Source: Miltoncostaeaceae bacterium (GTDB lineage Bacteria > Actinomycetota > Thermoleophilia > Miltoncostaeales > Miltoncostaeaceae). Taken from it: a stretch of 33,617 nucleotides of DNA. Below are positions 31,358 to 33,617 of this stretch, one piece after another. The translations under genes and the position numbers were made by a program. Each line of letters opens with the position of its first letter. The first letter of the stretch is position 1. The stretch lies in assembly GCA_030598395.1 (NCBI GenBank), contig JAUVPZ010000004.1, forward strand, positions 1-33,617, in the 5' to 3' direction. The notes under the pieces were generated by a model. It ran no database searches. It had not been told where the DNA came from and saw only the letters and a program-made list of their open reading frames with translations.

Positions 31358-31485
31358 ATGACCCACGCCCCGGACCTTCTCTCGGCCCTCGTGATCGACG
31401 ACGACGGCCGGCGCTGGGGCAAGGTCGCCGAGCCCTGGCAGCGGCAGGACGCGCGCGCCGTGCCCGGCCGGGCGGGGTGCCGACC
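31358..31485 (+). pseudogene. Possible N-terminal remnant of a phage terminase-like protein
   Basis: MTHAPDLLSALVIDDDGRRWGKVAEPWQRQDARAV, recalls N-termini of actinobacterial terminase-like proteins; homology lost before any Walker motif. Confidence 0.35.
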
Positions 31486-32709
31486 TCAGCCGGCGGGCGC
31501 GCCCCCGCCGCCGGGGCGGCGGGGCGCCAGCAGCTCGAGCACCCCCAGGTACGCCGCCAGCAGGCAGGCCGTGACCAGCACGGTCACCCAGGACGGCTGC
31601 TTCCAGGCGATCAGCACGATCAGCGCCAGCACGACGCCGGTGAGCCGCAGCACGCCGCGATGGGCGCGCACGAAGTTGGAGACCGGCTCGAGGTCGGCCA
31701 GGCGGTCGTCTTCCTCGGCGGCGCGGCGGACGCGGTTGAACAGCTGCCGGGCGTACTCCCGGATGAGCACCGCGTACCGGTTCGGACCCGCCACCCAGGC
31801 CGCGACGGCGAGCAGCAGCCCGAGGATCAGGAGACCGACTGTCTGGCTGTGGAGCCCGTCCGTGGTGATGCTGAACGCCGCCCCCGCCGCGCTGCGCACC
31901 GTCGCGTCCTCGATCAGCGACAGCACCTCGCCGCGCGCCACGTCGAGCGCGATCAGCGTGATGGCGGCGACGATGGCCAGGCCCACGCCCGCCGCCAGCA
32001 GGAAGCGGCGGCGCCCCACCGCCACGGCGATCGACCCGAGCAGCATCGCCGTGGCCAAGAGCGGCAGCACGACGCCGAGCGTGTCGAGCAGGCTGACCGC
32101 GTCCTGCGCCTCGGCAAGCTGCTCGCTGCTGGCGATCACGATCACGCCGGCGTCCTCGGGGACGTCGGCGATGAGCTGCTGGCCGTCAGGACCCAGCTGC
32201 TCGCGGACGGTGACCACGGCGTCCCGGAAGTCCAGGCGCACGTCCCCGCCGGAGGTCTTGAGGAGCTCGTTGTCCTCGCCCTTCAGGATCGCCACCAGCT
32301 GCTCGTGGGCGAGCCGGTTCACCTTGACCCAGATGTCGGTGAACTGCTGGCTCTGGATCAGCTTCATGGCCTCCTCGCGCAGCACCCGCTGCAGGCCCGC
32401 CACGATCGGCTCGGTGAGGAACCGTGCCTCGGGGGGGAGAGCTGCTCGGGCCTGGGCCCGCAGGTCCTCGGTCGCGATGGTCAGCTCGTCGACGATGAGG
32501 TCGGCGAGCGCCGCCGACACGCGGTCGTCGGACGGCAGCGGCTCCACGGCGGCCACCCAGTCGTTGGTGTCGAGCAGCGTGTCCTTGGTCCACGTGGTGA
32601 CGTTGGCGGCGAGGGCCACCACCAGTCCCAACGACAGCAGCACGACCGCGATGATCGTGCGGAGCCGCGCCCAGCGGGGCGAGGCGCTGCTGGTCTGCTC
32701 GTCGGCCAT
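31486..32709 (-). CDS. Uncharacterised multi-pass membrane protein with large extracytoplasmic region
   Basis: N-terminal TM (TIIAVVLLSLGLVVALAANVTTWTKDTLLDTNDWVAAVEPLPSDDRV), ~180-aa loop, then several C-terminal TM segments. Confidence 0.8.
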   Translation of the reverse strand: MADEQTSSASPRWARLRTIIAVVLLSLGLVVALAANVTTWTKDTLLDTNDWVAAVEPLPSDDRVSAALADLIVDELTIATEDLRAQARAALPPEARFLTEPIVAGLQRVLREEAMKLIQSQQFTDIWVKVNRLAHEQLVAILKGEDNELLKTSGGDVRLDFRDAVVTVREQLGPDGQQLIADVPEDAGVIVIASSEQLAEAQDAVSLLDTLGVVLPLLATAMLLGSIAVAVGRRRFLLAAGVGLAIVAAITLIALDVARGEVLSLIEDATVRSAAGAAFSITTDGLHSQTVGLLILGLLLAVAAWVAGPNRYAVLIREYARQLFNRVRRAAEEDDRLADLEPVSNFVRAHRGVLRLTGVVLALIVLIAWKQPSWVTVLVTACLLAAYLGVLELLAPRRPGGGGAPAG

Positions 32710-32826
32710 GGGGTGGCGCAACCCTGCCACACCTGCGCCGGCACCGCCTGCTCGGCGGCCGCGGAACCTCCGTATGCGCAGAGGTCGCGGCTGGGACGGG
32801 GGCCGTCCGGCCAGGCTGCCACACTA

Positions 32827-32840
32827 CGAACATGCGTTCG
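32827..32840. promoter_or_regulatory. Candidate LexA/SOS box CGAACATGCGTTCG
   Basis: CGAAC-N4-GTTCG inverted repeat, matching Gram-positive/actinobacterial GAAC-N4-GTTC-type SOS boxes. Confidence 0.65.
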
Positions 32841-33113
32841 GTTCAATCGGGTGACGGAGGCGGCCAGCTCCTGCTCTTCCCTCGGGGCGAGCGGCCTGCG
32901 GCGCGCCGCCGAGCGGCCGGCCGTGCCGAGCGCATGGCCGAGCGCCTCGAGGCGCGGGCGCGGGCGGCGGCCCGCGAGGCTCGGGCGTGCGCGCGGGCCG
33001 GCGACCAGGTGGGCCGGCGCCGTGCCCAGCAGGAGGCCGCCGACGCGCAGCGGGCGGCAGCCATGCTGCTCGCCGGACCTCGGGGCGTCGCCTCGATCCT
33101 CGACGCGTCCTGA
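32832..33113 (+). CDS. Small Ala/Arg-rich protein (93 aa) with N-terminal QLLLF motif, candidate SOS-regulated
   Basis: MRSVQSGDGGGQLLLFPRGERPAARRRAAGRAERMAERLEARARAAAREARAC...; SOS-like box overlaps the start codon; GC-rich, so coding status not certain. Confidence 0.6.
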   Translation: MRSVQSGDGGGQLLLFPRGERPAARRRAAGRAERMAERLEARARAAAREARACARAGDQVGRRRAQQEAADAQRAAAMLLAGPRGVASILDAS

Positions 33114-33249
33114 CGCCCAGCGCCGCTGGCGCGTCGCGACCGCGGGGCGCGGACGCACCGGGTTCACGGTGGCCGATCTCTCGGGCCTCGCCGACTACCA
33201 TCGGATCCACACAGCGCAGCCCATCCGAGCACGAGAGGAAATCGAGGCC

Positions 33250-33617
33250 GTGTCCGAGTTCGCAGAGATCAACAGGAGGATCATCGACGAGTTCCGACAG
33301 AACGGGGGCAAGGTCGGAGGGATGTTCGAGGGAGCGCCGCTCCTCATTCTCACGACGAAGGGCGCCAAGACGGGCAACATGCGCGAGAACCCCGTCATGT
33401 ACCGGGCCGAGGGCGACCGCTACGTCATCTTCGCCTCGATGGGCGGCGCGCCCACGAACCCCTCCTGGTACTACAACGCCAAGGCCAACCCCGAGGTCAC
33501 CGTTGAGGTGGGCACCGAGAAGTTCGCCGCGACCGCCGCCGAGATCACCGGCGAGGAGCGCGATCGGATCTGGGGGGCGCAGAAGGCCGACGTCCCTCAG
33601 TTCGCGGAGTACGACCA
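33250..33617 (+). CDS. Deazaflavin (F420)-dependent nitroreductase family protein (DDN-like), truncated by window end
   Basis: LLILTTKGAKTGNMRENPVMYRAEGDRYVIFASMGGAPTNPSWYYNAKANPEVTVEVG. Confidence 0.92.
   Translation, partial: MSEFAEINRRIIDEFRQNGGKVGGMFEGAPLLILTTKGAKTGNMRENPVMYRAEGDRYVIFASMGGAPTNPSWYYNAKANPEVTVEVGTEKFAATAAEITGEERDRIWGAQKADVPQFAEYD

Noticed and set aside
31358-32854. 498-aa plus-strand ORF as a single gene
   Set aside because: Only the first ~40 codons look protein-like; the remainder is Ser/Arg-rich antisense of the membrane protein
33117-33135. CCAGC-GCC-GCTGG hairpin after the small SOS-like ORF
   Set aside because: Short GC-rich stem without U-tract; could be a terminator but not separable from background

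Overview
High-GC window that looks actinobacterial, possibly Thermoleophilia-like (inferred from gene order and codon usage only). It is densely coding. Main blocks: secD(partial)-yajC-ruvB-ruvA-ruvC-yebC-pdxT-pdxS (- strand); an RpiR-type regulator; a three-domain LigD (phosphoesterase-ligase-polymerase); an LLM-class oxidoreductase; a FAD oxidoreductase; an ATP synthase operon atpI-B-E-F-H-A that stops after atpA; wecA/mraY-like, SDR, glyA, sua5, prmC, an unknown coupled ORF, prfA, rpmE, etfA, etfB, enoyl-CoA hydratase (- strand); then pepA, hisC, a LON-domain protein, ygfZ-like, acyl-CoA dehydrogenase, an unknown membrane protein, a small ORF with an SOS-like box, and a partial DDN-type nitroreductase. 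Most interesting observations: (1) a 168-bp near-complete palindrome bounded by CTAG that fills the gap between two convergent genes and carries both of their TAG stop codons; (2) it sits where atpG/D/C would be expected, so the atp operon is split; (3) a small ORF whose start lies in a LexA-type box (CGAACATGCGTTCG) and whose N-terminus carries QLLLF, close to the beta-clamp binding consensus; (4) a 45-bp imperfect direct repeat between SDR and glyA; (5) several intergenic protein relics (two RTX nonapeptide fragments, a lytic transglycosylase C-terminus, a possible terminase-like N-terminus). All family calls are from reading motifs; no database search was run.
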